Positions 9,045 through 20,024 of a DNA stretch of 64,000 nucleotides are shown here, piece by piece. The notes under the pieces are model-generated. The model was given only the letters and a program-made list of their open reading frames with translations. It had not been told where the DNA came from and did no database searches. Position 1 is the first letter of the stretch; every line of letters starts with the position of its first letter. The stretch covers positions 124,001 through 188,000 of the forward strand of contig JAJFKX010000006.1 of the NCBI GenBank assembly GCA_021772985.1. Reading direction: 5' to 3'. This DNA comes from Gammaproteobacteria bacterium. GTDB lineage: Bacteria; Pseudomonadota; Gammaproteobacteria; Xanthomonadales; Wenzhouxiangellaceae. A program made the position numbers and the translations under genes.

Positions 9045-12000
9045 GTGAAAGCATTGCATTTCATTGCGAGTTTATTCATGGTGCTGATTATCAGTGCTGC
9101 AGCTAATCCAGTTTGGAGTCAGCAACCAGATAGTGTTGATGATCAGCACAATGAACAACCAGCAAGCCTTAGTTTATTTGTATTTGTTGATCAAATTCCA
9201 ATCAAAGGAGTGAAAGTATTACTCAATGGTGAAGCTTTAGGCGCAACTGATGATAGCGGACGCCTGATAGCTAGTATCCCGGTTGGTGAGCAAACACTGG
9301 GTGTGAAATCGCAGGATTACGGTTCAGTTCAGCGTAAAATTTTGTTTACCGATAATGAGGTTATTCAGATACTGATTAACCTGTTCGCAGATGCGCGCAA
9401 TCCGTTTATCGATATAGAAACTTCCAACCCAAATAAAACCCTGGCAACCTCGACAGCTGAACAGCAGCAGGATGCAGTTCCTGGTTTTCTGGAAGGGTTG
9501 GTAACTAGTGCGGAGGACGGCTCGTTGTTGGCCGGCGTTAGAGTTTTTGTCAGCGGGACGCCGCAAGAATTCACCACCGATGAAAATGGTTTCTTCCGGT
9601 TTGAATTACTACCCGGTGAATATGCGATTTCAGTTTTAGCCGCCAGATTTAATACTCGCACATTGGAAGGTATTCCTGTAACAACACAGGCAACCACGTC
9701 GCAGAATCTTGAATTGACGCCGGCAGGCTCAGAACTGCCGGAGTTTGTAGTCATAGTGCCTTATGTTGCGGGCAGTTTGGCTTCGGTGCTCGAAGAGCGG
9801 CGTGAAGAGGCCGCTGTTGCAGATTACCTGGGAGCTGAGCAGATATCCAGAAATGGCGATGGGAATGTGGCTAGTGCATTGCGCCGCGTAACCGGTTTGA
9901 CGCTGGTGAATGGTCAGTTCGTTTTTATTCGCGGCCTAGGTGAGCGGTATTCGGCAACATTGTTAAATGGTGCTGACATCCCCAGCCCGGATCCCACTCG
10001 GCGGGTTGTGCCTTTGGACTTATTTCCCACCAGTATTGTGCAATCTATTGAAGTGCAAAAAGGCTTTACCCCGGATCAGGTGGCAGATTTTGGTGGCGGA
10101 GTAGTGGAGATCAGGACCAATTCGATTCCAGAAGAAGACTTTTTCCGGATCGCCATATCAGGAAGTTACAACGGCCAAACTACATTCAAGGATGGTTTAC
10201 GTTCTGATGGTGGTGGTGTGGATATCTTTGGGTTTGATGATGGTTCACGTGCGATTCCCGCCGGGATAGAACAAGCATTGAACGATGGTAATTTATTCCC
10301 ATTCAGCCCGTTTATTAATGAAGGTTTGATGCCGGATGAATTGGAGGCGCTTGGTGAGGCATTACCAGTCAATTACACCGTTGCAGCGCAGACGATTGAA
10401 CCGGGTTTTGGTTTGGATTTGTCCGGTGGAATGCGCTTTGATTTTGGTTGGTTCAAGTTGGGTTGGCTGGCGGCTGCATCTTTAAGCAATGAGTGGCAGA
10501 CGACCAGTCAGTTACGCAGAGTTTTTGGTGCCAGTGGACCAGCAGTTGAAGGTGAAAGCAATCTGGTTATTACCGATGACCAAGTGTTTGATATTACCGA
10601 AAGAAGTGTCGATTTAAGTGGGTTCAGTAGCGTCGGGGCGCAGTTGGGTGAATTTAATAATATTACTTTTAATGGTATTTTGCTGCGTAATACTACCGAT
10701 GAAAATGAAATTCAAACGGGCTTTGATAATGAATTCAGCACCGATGTAATTAATACCCAAATTGAATTCGAAGAACGCGAACTGCAATTTTATCAATTTG
10801 TTGGGCAGCACATTATTCCATGGTGGAATGAATCCACATTTGATTGGCAATACAGTCTTTCAGAGGCCAGATCTGATATACCTGATTTTCGGACTTATCG
10901 GTTCGAGTTGGATTCCAGTAATGATTTATTCGAGTTCGCTACGTTAGCCAACGGTAACGAGCGCAGCTTCACAGAGCTGGATGATAGTGGTGAATCTTTA
11001 AATCTGGATTTTGCTTTTAATGTTGGTGATCTTGGCAGCAATTATCATGGTACCGTTAAAGTTGGCTACTCCAACGTGAAACGAGACCGGGTATCACAGA
11101 TACGGCGTGTCCGTTTTCAGGCTAGTGGACCATTAGCCTCGACACCGGGACTGAGGTTGGATCCTTTAGATGAAATTTTAAATCCAAGTTTTATTGACCC
11201 GGAAGGTTTTGAAATTGAGGACAATACATCGGCTTCTGATTTTTATACTGCTGATCTGTCTAATGAATCTTTCTATTATGGTTTGGATTTGAGTCTATTC
11301 GGCTTTTTGCGTGTATATGGCGGCGTGCGAGATGAGGATTTTCTTCAAGAAGTTCAAACCTTTGATCCGTTAAATGCAGCGGATGAGCCTCTGACAGCAA
11401 CTACTGATACCCAAGATTTATTACCGGGTGTTTCTACTACATTGAACTTACCCTGGGAGATCGAGGTTAGGCTGGGGTACGCGCAAACAGTTAACCGGCC
11501 ACAGTTCCGCGAGTTGACGCCGGCGCCTTTTGTGGATCCGATCCTGGATAGTTTGGCAGTCGGGAATCCGGAATTACAACCTGCGGAGATAACGCATTAT
11601 GATTTCAGAATTGATAAATACTTTTCTGAGCTCGAGTTTATCTCACTCAGTTTTTTCTATAAAGAGTTTAGTAACCCAATAGAGCAGCAAATTCTTACCG
11701 GGCCGGATTCATTGGTTACATTTGGAAATGTGTCATCAGCAGAAAATTTAGGTTTTGAATTTGAGTTTTATAAAGACTTAAGTTTTATCGGAGGTTTTTG
11801 GGAAAATTTGTATCTTAGTGCTAATTTTGCGTATATTGATTCAAGTGTGAATATTGATTTTGCTGGCAGCACAATATTGACAAGTTCTCAGCGAGCATTA
11901 CAGGGTCAGTCACCTTTTGTGATTAATACGCAAATCGGTTATTCCAGTCCGGATAACGGCATCACCGCTACTTTGCTGTATAACACGTCTGGCGAGAGAA

Positions 12001-12218
12001 TTATTCAAGTGGGCACTTTTGACCGACCGGATATTTTCGAGCAGCCGTTTAACCAATTGGATTTTGTGGTTCGTTATTCGTTGGACGATTGGGTGTTTCG
12101 GTTAAATATGCAAAACCTGTTAAACGATAATGTGCGTTTTACCCAGGGTAGTGAAGTAACGCGTAATTTTAAACGTGGTCGAGGAGTAACTCTGGGCGTA
12201 CAATATACTTTCAATTGA
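9045..12218 (+). CDS. TonB-dependent receptor with N-terminal carboxypeptidase-regulatory-like domains
   Basis: Two Ig-like/CarboxypepD_reg-like repeats, plug ([46 protein letters not shown]), C-terminal beta-barrel ending ...VQYTFN; GTG start. Confidence 0.9.
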   Translation: MKALHFIASLFMVLIISAAANPVWSQQPDSVDDQHNEQPASLSLFVFVDQIPIKGVKVLLNGEALGATDDSGRLIASIPVGEQTLGVKSQDYGSVQRKILFTDNEVIQILINLFADARNPFIDIETSNPNKTLATSTAEQQQDAVPGFLEGLVTSAEDGSLLAGVRVFVSGTPQEFTTDENGFFRFELLPGEYAISVLAARFNTRTLEGIPVTTQATTSQNLELTPAGSELPEFVVIVPYVAGSLASVLEERREEAAVADYLGAEQISRNGDGNVASALRRVTGLTLVNGQFVFIRGLGERYSATLLNGADIPSPDPTRRVVPLDLFPTSIVQSIEVQKGFTPDQVADFGGGVVEIRTNSIPEEDFFRIAISGSYNGQTTFKDGLRSDGGGVDIFGFDDGSRAIPAGIEQALNDGNLFPFSPFINEGLMPDELEALGEALPVNYTVAAQTIEPGFGLDLSGGMRFDFGWFKLGWLAAASLSNEWQTTSQLRRVFGASGPAVEGESNLVITDDQVFDITERSVDLSGFSSVGAQLGEFNNITFNGILLRNTTDENEIQTGFDNEFSTDVINTQIEFEERELQFYQFVGQHIIPWWNESTFDWQYSLSEARSDIPDFRTYRFELDSSNDLFEFATLANGNERSFTELDDSGESLNLDFAFNVGDLGSNYHGTVKVGYSNVKRDRVSQIRRVRFQASGPLASTPGLRLDPLDEILNPSFIDPEGFEIEDNTSASDFYTADLSNESFYYGLDLSLFGFLRVYGGVRDEDFLQEVQTFDPLNAADEPLTATTDTQDLLPGVSTTLNLPWEIEVRLGYAQTVNRPQFRELTPAPFVDPILDSLAVGNPELQPAEITHYDFRIDKYFSELEFISLSFFYKEFSNPIEQQILTGPDSLVTFGNVSSAENLGFEFEFYKDLSFIGGFWENLYLSANFAYIDSSVNIDFAGSTILTSSQRALQGQSPFVINTQIGYSSPDNGITATLLYNTSGERIIQVGTFDRPDIFEQPFNQLDFVVRYSLDDWVFRLNMQNLLNDNVRFTQGSEVTRNFKRGRGVTLGVQYTFN

Positions 12219-12221
12219 AGT

Positions 12222-13190
12222 TCAAGTATCCGACCAGCCAAAAGCTTGAGTGCTATCAATACTGGCTACATCAATCAGAACTTTCAGCATACGATCTATG
12301 CCTAGCGCTACTCCTGCGCAAAACGGCAGGCCATTCCGGAGTGCGGCCAATAACTTTTTATCTGCCTGTATGGATTGTTTGTTAAGTATTTCTCGTTGTC
12401 GTTGGTCTTCAATAAATCGCTGCATTTGTTCATTCGGGTCGGTTAACTCCTGATAACCGTTAGCCAATTCCATTTGCCCGAGAAATACTTCGAAACGCTC
12501 AGCAACCGGTTGCTTATCATCATGATCATTGCGGATTCTCGCCAATGCTGCCTGACAAACAGGAAAATCGCGGATGACGTTAATGGTTTGAGGGGCCAGT
12601 GCCGGCTGCAACAAATGGCTGAAAATAAAATCCAGCAAGATGCTTAATGTGGTTTCATCCGATTGTGCATGCCATCCATGGCTGCGGGCCAGGTCCAGCA
12701 AATGGGATTTGTTGGTATCGGCAATATTCAGGCCCAGCACCTGTTGCGATAATTCGGCATAGGTGATTTTTCGCACAGGCCATAATGCGATTAAATCCGG
12801 GCTGCAGGCTATCAGCAGTTCAATCACTTCATCAATCAACTGCTGATAGCTCCAGCCGATCCGATACCATTCCAGCATGGTAAATTCCGGATTATGCCAG
12901 CGTCCCGCCTCGCCCTGACGAAACACCTGCCCAAGCTCGTAGATATCACCGCTGCCGGCAGCCAGCATGCGTTTCATCGCATATTCCGGTGAAGTTCTTA
13001 GGAAACCAGCAGAATGCTTCAGTTCAAAACTATCCAGGTGAGGATCGCTGACACCGGATTTCACCACCACCGGTGTAAATACTTCCATAACCTTACGGGA
13101 TGCAAAAAAATGCCGGATGGTTTTGCTCAATCGTGCCCGTTGCTGTATAGCATCAATGCTGGCGCTGGGTTGCCATTGTTCCGCTGTCAT
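12222..13190 (-). CDS. epmA: Elongation factor P--(R)-beta-lysine ligase (PoxA/GenX)
   Basis: Class II LysRS-like: SDPHLDSFEL, LRTSPEYAMKRMLAAGSGDIYELGQVFRQGEAGRWHNPEFTMLEWYR; ATGA overlap with ppx stop at 13187-13190. Confidence 0.92.
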   Translation of the reverse strand: MTAEQWQPSASIDAIQQRARLSKTIRHFFASRKVMEVFTPVVVKSGVSDPHLDSFELKHSAGFLRTSPEYAMKRMLAAGSGDIYELGQVFRQGEAGRWHNPEFTMLEWYRIGWSYQQLIDEVIELLIACSPDLIALWPVRKITYAELSQQVLGLNIADTNKSHLLDLARSHGWHAQSDETTLSILLDFIFSHLLQPALAPQTINVIRDFPVCQAALARIRNDHDDKQPVAERFEVFLGQMELANGYQELTDPNEQMQRFIEDQRQREILNKQSIQADKKLLAALRNGLPFCAGVALGIDRMLKVLIDVASIDSTQAFGWSDT

Positions 13191-14677
13191 GCTGGCAACC
13201 GCAAAGCCAAGCCTAATTGCTGCCACATGTTTTGTTCGATATGTAAGTCATGCATAGTCAATGGATGCTCGTGTGACCATTGTTCATCGTATTTCAAACA
13301 CAGATTGGTAGCATTCAGGCCGGTTATTTCCGGATGTTTAGCAGCATTGCTGCGATCCCGGTGCAAAATAATAGCCAGGCGAAATAAGGCCAGACACCAA
13401 GCTGCAGACTGGTGAGACCGAGGTGGCAATCCATCATGCCATTCTTCTGGAATAGTGCGCCGATGATGTCGCGCCAATACTGCCATAAAACGTTGCTCAA
13501 GCTGACTGAACCCAGGCATATCAGATGCCTCAAGCAAATACCCGGAGTGTTTTTGATATTGGCTATGGGCGATCGTCAACCCGGTTTCGTGGATATTGGC
13601 ACTCCACTTCAGCAGGTTTCGTTGGGTGTTGTTAAGCGGCCAGTGTTTGGCAGTGGCGGCTGCTAATTGATCGCAGGTTTGCATGACTCGCATCGCTTGC
13701 TCGGTATCGATTTGATAACGCAGTGCAAAAGCATCAATGGTAATTTGCCGAGGGTCACTGTCATGCATACGAACCAGCATGTCGTCCAACAAGCCTTCCC
13801 GCAAGGCTGCCTGTGATACCTGCATTTCATTAATATCCAAAGCTGTGAACAATGCTGCCAAAATGGCCACACCACCGGCTATCACAGGACGCCTGCGTGG
13901 GCTTAACCCAGGAATATCCAAGCGATCAATATCGCCGATTGTGATCATGTGTGTGATCAATCGATCGATTGCATTCCGGGTAATGGCTTGCTCGCACCAA
14001 TGCATCTGCTGGCAGATATTTAATATTGCGCGGATGCTGCCGGATGCACCAATAACATCGGCATATCCGGTTTTTAAAAAAGTATGCGCGGTTTCCTGCA
14101 AATCCCCGCGGGCGCTGGTAATGGCTTTAAGCCAGCGTTTTCTGTTCAGTTTGCCATTGCCGAAATAATCTCTGGTGACTACCACACAACCATACTGCAG
14201 GCTTTCGGCGTGACGAATGCAGTCTGCCTGGCCAATCACCAATTCGGTACTGCCACCTCCAATATCGATCACCAATGTCTTCTCATTTGATGGTGGGCGG
14301 TGGGCGTTAACACCTTGGTAAACCAATCGGGCTTCCTCTCGGCCACCAATAATTTCCACCTCACAGCCAAGGGTTTTCTCGACCTGATGAATAAATTCCC
14401 CAGGATGTCGGAGCTTGCGAAAACTCTGGGTGGCGACAGCACGAATGTTTTCCGCCGGCACCCGGCGCAGTAATTGTTGAAAGCGCTGCAGGCATGATAA
14501 TGCGCGATCACTGACAACCGGATCCAATTGACCGTCACGGTCTACACCGGCTGCCAGTCGGACCATTTCCCTGACTCTGTCCAGCACCCTCAGTTCTCCA
14601 TGCTCAAGGCGGGCGATCAATAAATGAAAGCTGTTACTGCCCAGGTCAACGGCAGCATAGTTGGCGCGGTTTGGCAT
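13187..14677 (-). CDS. ppx: Exopolyphosphatase
   Basis: AAVDLGSNSFHLLIAR...VIDIGGGSTELVIG. Confidence 0.92.
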   Translation of the reverse strand: MPNRANYAAVDLGSNSFHLLIARLEHGELRVLDRVREMVRLAAGVDRDGQLDPVVSDRALSCLQRFQQLLRRVPAENIRAVATQSFRKLRHPGEFIHQVEKTLGCEVEIIGGREEARLVYQGVNAHRPPSNEKTLVIDIGGGSTELVIGQADCIRHAESLQYGCVVVTRDYFGNGKLNRKRWLKAITSARGDLQETAHTFLKTGYADVIGASGSIRAILNICQQMHWCEQAITRNAIDRLITHMITIGDIDRLDIPGLSPRRRPVIAGGVAILAALFTALDINEMQVSQAALREGLLDDMLVRMHDSDPRQITIDAFALRYQIDTEQAMRVMQTCDQLAAATAKHWPLNNTQRNLLKWSANIHETGLTIAHSQYQKHSGYLLEASDMPGFSQLEQRFMAVLARHHRRTIPEEWHDGLPPRSHQSAAWCLALFRLAIILHRDRSNAAKHPEITGLNATNLCLKYDEQWSHEHPLTMHDLHIEQNMWQQLGLALRLPA

Positions 14678-14692
14678 CAGCGTTACAAGAAA

Positions 14693-16873
14693 TTAAAGGT
14701 CTTTATGTCCATTGTTTCGAAGCAGTAACTGTTCCTGGGCATGTAACATGACAATATTATCGTCATTGTTATGAATGCCCGAATTGTGAATATAGCTGCC
14801 ATCGCTTTGCATTAACCAGGCCTGGACGTTTTCACCAAATGGTAATTGCAGGGAGTCTTCTCGAATGCGTTGGGCATCGCTGCTTTGAAGAATTGGGAAG
14901 CTGGTTTCCACCCGGTGAAACAGGTTGCGCTCCATCCAGTCAGCCGAGGATGCGTAAATCTCCGGGTTGTCGTCGTTGCGGAAATAAAATAATCGGCTAT
15001 GTTCTAAAAAGCGCCCCAGAATAGAGCGTACTTCTATATTTTCTGATAAGCCCTTGATGCCCGGACGTAAGCAGCAAATGCCGCGAATTATCAACTGTAC
15101 TTTCACGCCTACCCGTGAAGCACGATACAAAGCGCGGATAATATGTGGTTCGGTTAGTGAATTCAACTTGGCCTGAATGGTGGCAGGTTTACCTGCTTCA
15201 GCATGCGCTGTTTCACGAGAAATTTTGTTTAATAAGCTATCGTGCAAAGTAAAAGGTGATTGCAGCAGACGATGCAGTTTTTGCACCTTGCCCAGGCCGG
15301 ATAATTGCTGAAAAATCCGGTGGACATCTTCAGCGATATGGCGGTTGTTGGTTAACAGGCACCAGTCGGTATAGGCGCGTGCAGTACCCTGATGGTAGTT
15401 GCCTGTTCCCAAATGCACATAACGTTTCAGTTGACCTCGCTCGCGACGGACTATCAGCAGCATTTTTGCATGTGTTTTGTGACCGACGATACCATAAACC
15501 ACTTGTACGCCGGCTTCCTGCAAGCGGTTGGCCAGGGTGATGTTGGCTTGCTCGTCAAAGCGGGCACGCAACTCAACCACTACAGTTACATCTTTGCCAT
15601 TACGGGCAGCATCAATCAGTATATTGACGACCACTGAGTCTACCCCGGTGCGATATAAAGTCTGCTTGATAGCGAGTACTTCCGGATCCACACTGGCCTG
15701 ACGCAACATATCCACTACCGGGGTGAAACTGTCGTAAGGGTGGTGCAAGACATAGTCACGTCGCCGAATCGCTTCAAAGATACTGGCGTCTTCGCGCATT
15801 GCCACAGGAATATATGATTTTAAGCGATTGTATTTGAGGTCAGGTCGATCTACCAGATCGTGAATTTCGCTCAGACGATTGAGGTTAACCGGTCCATCGC
15901 AGAGGTAGACTTCACTGGCTTCCAGATCAAATTTACTGGTCAGGAATTTTTTTACAGAACCAGGGCAGTCATTGCTGATTTCCAAACGCACCGCTTCAGC
16001 ATAACCACGTCCTTGTAATTCGCCTTGCAATGCGCGAGCCAGATCCTCGATTTCTTCTTCATCGACAAACAGTTCACTGTTGCGGGTAACGCGGAACTGG
16101 TAACAACCGTTGACCGTCATCCCCGGGAATAACTCATCCATAAAGACATGCAATATGTCCGAAAGAAATACGAATTCATATTGGGCAGTAGAATATGAAC
16201 TGGGTACGCGTGTGATCCTGGGCAGTGAGCGGGGCGCACGCACCAGCGCCATATCAGTATCACGGCCAAAAGCATCTCGGCCTTCCAGTTCAACAGCGAA
16301 GTTCAGGCTTTTGTTGAGAATGCGTGGAAAAGGGTGCACCGGGTCCAGTCCAAGTGGGCTTAGCACCGGCATTAACTCATGCACAAAATGTTTATGTAAC
16401 CAGGCCTTTTGTTTTTTGCTCCAGCTTTGCCTACGTAATATACGGATGTCTTGTTTGATCAGTTCATCCAGGAGTGAGTCGTTGCAAACCTGGTATTGGT
16501 CATGCATCAAAATTAACACAGCCTGACGAATGTGGTATAGGGTTTCACGTGGGGTTAAGCCATCCGGAAATACCTGCTCTAGGCCGAGTTTCAAACGCTG
16601 TCGCAGACCGGCAACGCGGACTTCGAAAAACTCATCAAGATTGGTACAGGATATGCACAGGAATCGAACCCGTTCCAGCAGTGGGATATTACCATCCAGT
16701 GCCAGTTCCAAGACCCGGCGGTTAAATGCGATTTGGCTCAATTCGCGGTTAATATACAAACCTGGCTCTTGCAGGTCATCTTTCTCCCAGGATTCCGGTG
16801 GAGCAGATAATTCAGGATAGTGGTCGTTTTCTTTATCTTTTGCCATGCCCTCGAGTGTACCGTAATCAACCAT
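14693..16873 (-). CDS. ppk1: Polyphosphate kinase 1
   Basis: YINRELSQIAFNRRVLELA; RVGVKVQLIIRGICCLRPG; alternative ATG at 16846. Confidence 0.95.
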   Translation of the reverse strand: MVDYGTLEGMAKDKENDHYPELSAPPESWEKDDLQEPGLYINRELSQIAFNRRVLELALDGNIPLLERVRFLCISCTNLDEFFEVRVAGLRQRLKLGLEQVFPDGLTPRETLYHIRQAVLILMHDQYQVCNDSLLDELIKQDIRILRRQSWSKKQKAWLHKHFVHELMPVLSPLGLDPVHPFPRILNKSLNFAVELEGRDAFGRDTDMALVRAPRSLPRITRVPSSYSTAQYEFVFLSDILHVFMDELFPGMTVNGCYQFRVTRNSELFVDEEEIEDLARALQGELQGRGYAEAVRLEISNDCPGSVKKFLTSKFDLEASEVYLCDGPVNLNRLSEIHDLVDRPDLKYNRLKSYIPVAMREDASIFEAIRRRDYVLHHPYDSFTPVVDMLRQASVDPEVLAIKQTLYRTGVDSVVVNILIDAARNGKDVTVVVELRARFDEQANITLANRLQEAGVQVVYGIVGHKTHAKMLLIVRRERGQLKRYVHLGTGNYHQGTARAYTDWCLLTNNRHIAEDVHRIFQQLSGLGKVQKLHRLLQSPFTLHDSLLNKISRETAHAEAGKPATIQAKLNSLTEPHIIRALYRASRVGVKVQLIIRGICCLRPGIKGLSENIEVRSILGRFLEHSRLFYFRNDDNPEIYASSADWMERNLFHRVETSFPILQSSDAQRIREDSLQLPFGENVQAWLMQSDGSYIHNSGIHNNDDNIVMLHAQEQLLLRNNGHKDL

Positions 16874-17860
16874 TTAATGGATTGTTTCCACAGCTTGTTG
16901 GATCAACTCATCAGATAATCCAACCAGCCCGACACGATTAACCGTGCGTTGACCATTGCTGGAGTAAATGAGCTGTAACAACTCCTGAATTTCAGGAATA
17001 AAACGGCGCCCGGTTGGGCGGTTGACATACAAATACAAACGCCTGGTAAGGGGGTATCGGCCAGAGCCAATGTTTTCCAGAGAAGTTGTAATGGCTGCAG
17101 CATCACTACTGGCTAATGCCAATGCCTTAACACCTGCAGTTAAAAATGCCACCCCGATATAACCAATGCCATTGGTTGTTTGCTGGATCGCTGTAACGAT
17201 TGCACCATTACCAGATAAGCCGTTGACTGATGCCAGATAATCAGACCCGCATAAAGTGTGCTCACGAAACCAGGCATAAGTCCCAGAAGCGGCATTTCGA
17301 CCAAATTTTTGTATTGAGCGCCCGGCTAATGGTTGTTGTTTATCCAGGGTAGTTATCGAGTGTGCATCAAACAAAGTCGACCAGTTGGTAATAGCGGTGA
17401 CAGGTGCTGAACATGCAGGGGTTGCGGCGAAAATTGCGGCAACTTGCGGCAATGATAACTGGTTCAAGGGGTTATCACGGTTAACAATGATCGCAATGGC
17501 ATCTAATGCCACTGTCAATTCTATCGGTGGGTAACCATATGCGGCAATAAATTCCTGGCTTTCTATAGGGGTCATTGGGCGACTCATGGCGCCTACATTG
17601 GTGGTGCCACGGATCAAAGCCGGTGGTGCTGTGCCCGAACCGGCCGCATGCAACTGAATACGCAAATCAGGGTGGTGTTTAGCTAATTGGCCTGACCAGG
17701 CCCGTAACAACTCGGCCATCGTATCTGAACCAATAATTGTCAGGCTGCCGGTAATCGGTTCGGCAGGTTGATATTCGGCAGCAGGTATTGTTTGGCATGA
17801 TACTGATACACACCAGACCACCAACAGGTAAAACAGTCTTTGGCTGTGTGCGGCAATCAT
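16874..17860 (-). CDS. pstS: PstS-like phosphate ABC transporter substrate-binding protein
   Basis: SLTIIGSDTMAELLRAWSGQLAKHHPDLRIQLHAAGSGTAPPALIRGTTNVGAMSRPM. Confidence 0.88.
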   Translation of the reverse strand: MIAAHSQRLFYLLVVWCVSVSCQTIPAAEYQPAEPITGSLTIIGSDTMAELLRAWSGQLAKHHPDLRIQLHAAGSGTAPPALIRGTTNVGAMSRPMTPIESQEFIAAYGYPPIELTVALDAIAIIVNRDNPLNQLSLPQVAAIFAATPACSAPVTAITNWSTLFDAHSITTLDKQQPLAGRSIQKFGRNAASGTYAWFREHTLCGSDYLASVNGLSGNGAIVTAIQQTTNGIGYIGVAFLTAGVKALALASSDAAAITTSLENIGSGRYPLTRRLYLYVNRPTGRRFIPEIQELLQLIYSSNGQRTVNRVGLVGLSDELIQQAVETIH

Positions 17861-17876
17861 GCGGATTGATTAATCA

Positions 17877-19205
17877 TCAAGCTATACGTTCGTGTGGGTG
17901 ACTGCTTTTGGATACAGATGTCAATCGATGGGCAGGGAAAACGCAGCTGAATCGGCTGCCGGAACCAAGCTCACTGTCAATTTTCAGGTGTGCATCATGT
18001 GCATTAAGCACATGTTTGACGATGGACAAACCAAGCCCTGAACCACCGCTGGAGCGTGAACGGTCTTTAGCAACTCGATAGAAACGCTCGGTTAAGCGCG
18101 GTATATCTTCATGCGGAATACCAATGCCATCGTCATTGACGGTCAGCATCGCGCCAGTTTCACATGCTGACCAGCTGACTTGGATGTGACCGCCTGCAGG
18201 GGTATATCGGATAGCATTGGTGATCAGGTTGCCGAAAGCGCTTTCCAAGTCTGTTTCCACACCAATGATGTGATAGTCGGCTTCACAGTTAAAGTCGATG
18301 TGATGTTGTTTATCATTCAGCGAATCTGTTTGCTCGCGTAATTGTGCCAGCATCGCTGCAACATTGACTTCGACTTCCCGTTCGTGAGCTACCTGGCCCT
18401 GCAAGCGAGAAATTTCAATTAAGTCATCAATCAGATTACGCATTAAACGGGTTTGTTCATGCATGCGTTTGGTAATTAATTGTAATTCCGGATTACCGTC
18501 GTCAGCCAGGGACTCCAGATAACCAATTAACACAGTCAAAGGTGTGCGCAGTTCATGTGAAACATTGGCAACAAAGTCCCGTCTTACTGCTTCAACATTG
18601 CGAAGTTCGGTCACGTCACGAAACAGCAACAGCTGTCGTCTGGGGCTTAATGTGAACTTTCGAACATTGAGTTTGATGTTCTCATCATGCGGGCTTCGCA
18701 TATCCATTGGACGTATGCCACCATCTTCCAGCCATTGCACAAAGTCTGGTTCGCGCAGAATATTACCCAATGGTTGACCGAGATCATCGTGCTCGCGCAA
18801 TCCGAGGTCACGACTGGCTGCCTGGTTCACCCATACGATGCTGCCATTTTCATCCAGGCTAATAGCCGGCTCAGGGAAAGATTCGGTAGCGTTGCGGAAC
18901 TCTTTAAGTGCACGGCGCAGTTTGCCTTGCAGTTTAAGATTGCGTTTTTTCCAGCGAAACAACTGTTCGAAAACAGTGCTCCAAAGACCATCTGCCCGGG
19001 TTGCTCCCCAGGCAGTTGGGGTGGGCGCGCTGGTATCAGTTAGCCAATTGTTCAATATCAGCAAATGCCGGCTGTGCCAAATGATTACGATAGCAAGATA
19101 GCTACCGATAACTAACAGCCAAGCTTGGCTAAGCCAGCCGATGATCAGTATCGCGAAAATGGCTGCAGCATGCAGTATCAGGTAGCGGTGACCAGCTGGG
19201 CGCAT
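17877..19205 (-). CDS. phoR: Phosphate regulon sensor histidine kinase PhoR
   Basis: Two N-terminal TMs, PAS, HisKA VANVSHELRTPLTVLIGYLESL, HATPase; adjacent to phoB. Confidence 0.92.
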   Translation of the reverse strand: MRPAGHRYLILHAAAIFAILIIGWLSQAWLLVIGSYLAIVIIWHSRHLLILNNWLTDTSAPTPTAWGATRADGLWSTVFEQLFRWKKRNLKLQGKLRRALKEFRNATESFPEPAISLDENGSIVWVNQAASRDLGLREHDDLGQPLGNILREPDFVQWLEDGGIRPMDMRSPHDENIKLNVRKFTLSPRRQLLLFRDVTELRNVEAVRRDFVANVSHELRTPLTVLIGYLESLADDGNPELQLITKRMHEQTRLMRNLIDDLIEISRLQGQVAHEREVEVNVAAMLAQLREQTDSLNDKQHHIDFNCEADYHIIGVETDLESAFGNLITNAIRYTPAGGHIQVSWSACETGAMLTVNDDGIGIPHEDIPRLTERFYRVAKDRSRSSGGSGLGLSIVKHVLNAHDAHLKIDSELGSGSRFSCVFPAHRLTSVSKSSHPHERIA

Positions 19206-19216
19206 AAGGTTTTGGA

Positions 19217-19939
19217 TTAGCTGCGAGGCGGTAAAAAGCGATAGCCATGCCCACGGATAGTTTGGATGTATTTATCCAGATCATGTGGCTGCAGGGCTTT
19301 CCGCAGTCTGCGAATATGTACGTCTACAGTACGCTCTTCAACATAAACATTGGTGCCCCATACATTATCCAGCAACTGTGTGCGATTGTAGGCTTTACCG
19401 ATATGCTGCATAAAAAACTCCAGCAAACGGTATTCAGTTGGTCCCATGTGTACCGGTTTTCCGGTTGCTAGTACCTGATGGCTCTCACTATCCAGTGTCA
19501 ATCCTTCCACATTGATCTGGCCACTTTCATCAGTTGCGCTGGTGCGGCGAAGGATGGCTCTTACTCTGGCAATCAACTCGCGAGGAGAAAATGGTTTGAC
19601 GATATAGTCATCCGCTCCGGAGTCCAGCCCATGTACCCGATCATCTTCGGCAGTGCGGGCGGTTAGCATTATAATCGGCAAATCTTTGGTGAAATCCTCA
19701 CGGCGAAGCCGCCGTGCCAGATCCAGGCCACTGATGCCGGGCATCATCCAATCCAGCAGCACCACATCAGGTCGCTTATCAGCGATGGCGTTTAATGCTT
19801 CTTCGGCACCGTTCGCAGATCGAGGTGACATGCCGGCCCGTTGCAGGGTGTATTCGAGCATATCCCGGATTGCTGGTTCATCGTCGACTACCAATACATC
19901 AGCATTGCTGCCGGGACCAGTATGGTGAGTTGCGTACAT
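19217..19939 (-). CDS. phoB: Phosphate regulon response regulator PhoB
   Basis: REC DWMMPGISGLDLARRLRRE plus OmpR-type winged helix; ATG at 19939 (ORF extends to TTG at 19951). Confidence 0.93.
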   Translation of the reverse strand: MYATHHTGPGSNADVLVVDDEPAIRDMLEYTLQRAGMSPRSANGAEEALNAIADKRPDVVLLDWMMPGISGLDLARRLRREDFTKDLPIIMLTARTAEDDRVHGLDSGADDYIVKPFSPRELIARVRAILRRTSATDESGQINVEGLTLDSESHQVLATGKPVHMGPTEYRLLEFFMQHIGKAYNRTQLLDNVWGTNVYVEERTVDVHIRRLRKALQPHDLDKYIQTIRGHGYRFLPPRS

Positions 19940-19984
19940 TCGCAATCCCAAGTTGTTATTGACTCTCTAATTATATCGTTTGTT

Positions 19985-20024
19985 GTGACGGATTTATGAC
20001 GAACTGGTTACAGTGGCGTGACAC
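19985..20024 (-). promoter_or_regulatory. Extended Pho-box array of four units at exact 11-bp spacing
   Basis: Minus strand: GTGTCAC-GCCA-CTGTAAC-CAGT-TCGTCAT-AAAT-CCGTCAC, 46 bp upstream of the phoB ATG. Confidence 0.75.

Noticed and set aside
13737-14168. 143-aa plus-strand ORF opposite ppx
   Set aside because: Antisense shadow; ppx motifs are clear on the minus strand
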